7,985 nt of DNA from Acidilobaceae archaeon (GTDB lineage: Archaea; Thermoproteota; Thermoprotei_A; Sulfolobales; Acidilobaceae). The notes beneath the pieces are model-generated. The model made no database searches. It was not told the origin of the DNA and was given only the letters and a program-made list of their open reading frames with translations. Shown here in pieces: positions 6,575 through 7,985 of this stretch. Where the stretch lies: the NCBI GenBank assembly GCA_027013765.1, contig JALWGG010000230.1:1-7985 (forward strand). The letters run 5' to 3'. The translations under genes and the position numbers were made by a program. Every line of letters begins with the position of its first letter. The first letter of the stretch is position 1.

Positions 6575-7732
6575 CTACTCTACCCGTGCATCCACCAGGG
6601 GCTCCCATACAGGCTTCTCCCCGGCTAGCAGCATCTTGTACAGGTCGATATGCCTCCTAGCTATCCTGGGCCACTGGGTACGGGCTGCATATGCTAGTAG
6701 GTTGCTTGAGTATGCCACTGCAAGGTCATAGTTCTCCATGAGCCAGTTTATCCTCTCCGCTAGTAGTATGGGGGCTCTCGGTGGCACGGTTAGTCTTGGA
6801 GCGTATTGGTATAGCTCTATCAGTCTAGGGACCCTGGTCCCTATTATGGGCTTCAGGCTCCCCATGGATAGGTGTAGTATCCCGCTGACGCTATACTTGC
6901 CCGGCCTGTCCTTGTATGGTAGAACTATCGCATCTGCCAGCGCCGCCAGCATTAGTATTTCCTCGCTGCTGAGGTATTTTTCTAAGACTACTAGCTCGCC
7001 CGTCTCATATAATGTAAGCCCGGCGTCACTCTTCTCCCCGGCTACAAGGACCCTGACCCTCCTCTTCAGGTGTTTTACCGCGTTCATCAGGATATCCAGC
7101 CCCTTATCCCTGCGTATAAATCCTGGCGTCACGAGTAGGAACCCGTCTATCACGTCGTCTTCAAGCCCCAGCCTGTCAAGTAGCAGGTGCCTGGGATTGT
7201 CTAGGTATGGGTTTATCAGGGTTCCATGGGGGATCCTCCATACCTTATACGGCTCTATACCCTGGGCCTGGAGCTCGAACTCCTGCAAGACGCTATGCAC
7301 AACCACGGCATCCACACGGTTTAGCTGTGACTGGAATTCGAGGCTCTGCCTAGGCCCTATCCTGTCTGTGGTGTGCATAGTCACTATGGCTAGAGACGCT
7401 AGCCCCCTCCTCTTAGCCTCCTCCAGAGAGTCCAGTATCGCCGTCGTCCTACCAAAGATCCCATACTCGTGCTGGACATGGATAACGTCGACGCCCCCAA
7501 CCTCCTCCAGCGCCTCTAGAAGGCTGGAATAATCGCTAGACCCCCTATCAAAGCTGGGTATAACCCTAACACCAAGCTCCCTATCAATGAACCCCTTAGA
7601 CTCCCTCACCTGGAACACGACAACATCAATACCTGGAGACACCCTCTTGAGCCCGGATATAAGCATCCTAGTATACTCTCCCACCCCACAGTGAACGGGA
7701 GGATATGTAGAGACGAACCCAACCCTCTCCAC
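6575..7732 (-). CDS. GT-B fold glycosyltransferase, GT4-like
   Basis: This is a predicted cytoplasmic, retaining-type glycosyltransferase that moves a sugar from an activated donor; donor and acceptor cannot be told from the sequence. From the GTG at 7732 (385 residues) it opens with GFVSTYPP and CGVGEYT (about 15-21), the usual acceptor-side start of GT4 proteins. Next come VQHEYGIFG (about 86-94) and IPHG (about 167-170). GFIRRDKGLD (about 204-213) starts the donor-binding Rossmann half, and LPYKDRPGKYSVSG followed by MGSLKPIIGT falls at about 271-299. The usual E-x7-E donor motif is not conserved; the equivalent region reads YSVSGILHLSMG. The frame stays open to a GTG at 7750, but a TGAGGTG element (7743-7749) sits 10 bases before the GTG at 7732, and relatives begin at the GFVSTYPP strand, so 7732 is preferred. 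It is convergent with the PLD-family gene. Confidence 0.85.
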   Translation of the reverse strand: MERVGFVSTYPPVHCGVGEYTRMLISGLKRVSPGIDVVVFQVRESKGFIDRELGVRVIPSFDRGSSDYSSLLEALEEVGGVDVIHVQHEYGIFGRTTAILDSLEEAKRRGLASLAIVTMHTTDRIGPRQSLEFQSQLNRVDAVVVHSVLQEFELQAQGIEPYKVWRIPHGTLINPYLDNPRHLLLDRLGLEDDVIDGFLLVTPGFIRRDKGLDILMNAVKHLKRRVRVLVAGEKSDAGLTLYETGELVVLEKYLSSEEILMLAALADAIVLPYKDRPGKYSVSGILHLSMGSLKPIIGTRVPRLIELYQYAPRLTVPPRAPILLAERINWLMENYDLAVAYSSNLLAYAARTQWPRIARRHIDLYKMLLAGEKPVWEPLVDARVE

Positions 7733-7742
7733 TAAACACAAC

Positions 7743-7749
7743 CACCTCA
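7743..7749 (-). promoter_or_regulatory. Ribosome binding site deciding the glycosyltransferase start
   Basis: On the minus strand TGAGGTG is a full match to the archaeal anti-Shine-Dalgarno complement. It leaves 10 bases before GTG 7732. It would overlap the alternative start GTG 7750 and leave 1 base before TTG 7741, so it argues for the shorter protein. Confidence 0.5.
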
Positions 7750-7775
7750 CGTTGATACCAATCTAGCGCCAGGGG

Positions 7776-7783
7776 ATTTTATC
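7776..7783 (-). promoter_or_regulatory. TATA box of the glycosyltransferase gene
   Basis: The minus strand reads GATAAAAT, centred about 26 bases before position 7753. A transcript from there would have a leader of about 20 bases containing the TGAGGTG element and the GTG at 7732. The alternative GTG 7750 would be almost leaderless from the same promoter. Short CCAG/CTGG arms (7769-7772 and 7783-7786) flank the box. Confidence 0.45.
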
Positions 7784-7799
7784 TGGTTCCAGCAGCCAC

Positions 7800-7829
7800 C
7801 TTAAAAAGGGGGTACAGCCTAAATAATAC
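7800..7829 (+). promoter_or_regulatory. Two TATA-like boxes in the divergent intergenic region
   Basis: CTTAAAAAG at 7800-7808 is centred about 27 bases before an in-frame GTG at 7831. CTAAATAATA at 7819-7828 closely resembles the box ahead of the PLD-family gene (CTTAAATAATA). Either could drive a longer leader or a longer protein for the gene that starts near 7912. The direction of use cannot be proven from sequence. Confidence 0.3.
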
Positions 7830-7848
7830 AGTGATAGCTCCGCTGTAC
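7812..7848. repeat. 7-bp inverted repeat around a TATA-like box
   Basis: GTACAGC (7812-7818) and GCTGTAC (7842-7848) are exact reverse complements separated by 23 bases that hold the CTAAATAATA box. As DNA this could be a dimeric regulator site covering a promoter. As RNA it could be a stem with a large loop. Confidence 0.45.
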
Positions 7849-7867
7849 TACCAGGCCTGTCAGGATC

Positions 7868-7888
7868 AATATAATCCAAGTATAAAGT
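7868..7888 (+). promoter_or_regulatory. Proximal TATA-like boxes of the coiled-coil gene
   Basis: AATATAATC at 7868-7876 would give a start near 7899 and a leader of about 13 bases carrying the GGGGTG element (7901-7906). GTATAAAG at 7880-7887 is centred about 28 bases before the ATG at 7912 and could give a leaderless message. Confidence 0.4.
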
Positions 7889-7900
7889 TATTCCTGATAG

Positions 7901-7906
7901 GGGGTG
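7901..7906 (+). promoter_or_regulatory. Ribosome binding site of the coiled-coil gene
   Basis: GGGGTG ends 5 bases before the ATG at 7912. A second GGGGTG (7906-7911) abuts the ATG and is too close to act in the usual way. This supports 7912 as the start rather than the in-frame GTG codons at 7831 or 7909. Confidence 0.45.
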
Positions 7907-7911
7907 GGGTG

Positions 7912-7985
7912 ATGGCTATTACAGATGTCAATGAGCTTGAGGGGATTATTGAGACGCTGGAGGCTCAGGTGAGGGGGTTGAGGAG
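7912..7985 (+). CDS. Partial CDS, coiled-coil-like N-terminus, function unknown
   Basis: An open frame begins at ATG 7912 and leaves the window after 24 full codons. The visible peptide starts MAITDVNELEGIIETLEAQV and continues with RGLR. It is rich in Glu, Leu and Ile with hydrophobic residues spaced in a heptad-like way, so the start of an alpha-helical coiled coil is likely. The family cannot be recognised from so little sequence. The start is supported by a GGGGTG element 5 bases upstream and TATA-like boxes further upstream. The frame is also open back to a GTG at 7831, which would add 27 residues of quite different composition (including Cys and several Gln and Tyr); this is judged less likely. 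The gene is divergent from the glycosyltransferase, with which it shares a regulatory region of about 180 bases. Confidence 0.6.
   Translation, partial: MAITDVNELEGIIETLEAQVRGLR

Noticed and set aside
6738..7532. A 264-codon open frame on the plus strand opposite the glycosyltransferase
   Set aside because: It is a mirror of the real gene: very rich in serine, no recognisable motif, no ribosome binding site, and the minus strand has clear GT4 landmarks through the same region.
7831..7900. Possible C/D box small RNA (GTGATAG near 7831, CTGA at 7893-7896)
   Set aside because: The C box deviates from RTGATGA, there is no terminal stem, and no convincing internal D'/C' pair.
1..7985. CRISPR array, insertion sequence or integration site next to the tRNA
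   Set aside because: No regularly spaced direct repeats, no transposase or integrase reading frame, and no second copy of the tRNA 3' end were seen.

Overview
The window reads as chromosomal DNA of a hyperthermophilic crenarchaeon, most likely of the Desulfurococcales/Acidilobales type (genus not assigned). Signs seen in the sequence: arginine is written almost only as AGG/AGA and isoleucine largely as ATA; there are GTG starts; Shine-Dalgarno elements match the GGTG/GAGGTG core of archaeal 16S rRNA; A/T-rich TATA-like boxes lie about 25-30 bases ahead of starts; and glycine dehydrogenase is split into two subunits. GC content looks to be in the mid-fifties.

Layout. Positions 17-92 (minus) hold an intronless tRNA-Ala with anticodon CGC and an encoded CCA end. 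Divergent from it, gcvPA (about 203-1594) and gcvPB (1597-3150) form a two-gene operon for the alpha and beta subunits of the PLP-dependent P-protein of the glycine cleavage system. Only 2 bases separate them. The T, H and L components are not in the window. A new promoter-like region at about 3159-3177 precedes a very large gene (3202-6528). It encodes a predicted secreted, C-terminally membrane-anchored protein with, in order, a signal peptide, a beta-propeller-like N-terminal region, a complete phospholipase D unit with two HKD motifs, a lamin-tail-like domain, a second beta-rich domain and a single membrane helix. A 46-base intergenic stretch with two T-tracts separates it from a convergent GT-B (GT4-like) glycosyltransferase on the minus strand (6575-7732). 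Beyond a regulatory-looking intergenic region (7733-7911) with several TATA-like boxes and a 7-bp inverted repeat, a plus-strand gene begins at 7912 and runs off the end. Only its coiled-coil-like N-terminus is visible.

Functional links. The gcv pair is central metabolism and shows no visible link to the rest. The large exported PLD-like protein carries many N-glycosylation sequons and neighbours a glycosyltransferase, but the two genes are convergent, so a shared function is speculation. The exported PLD/lamin-tail protein is the most unusual item: its HKD motifs are intact, yet its substrate (phospholipid headgroup, nucleic acid or other phosphodiester) cannot be read from the sequence.
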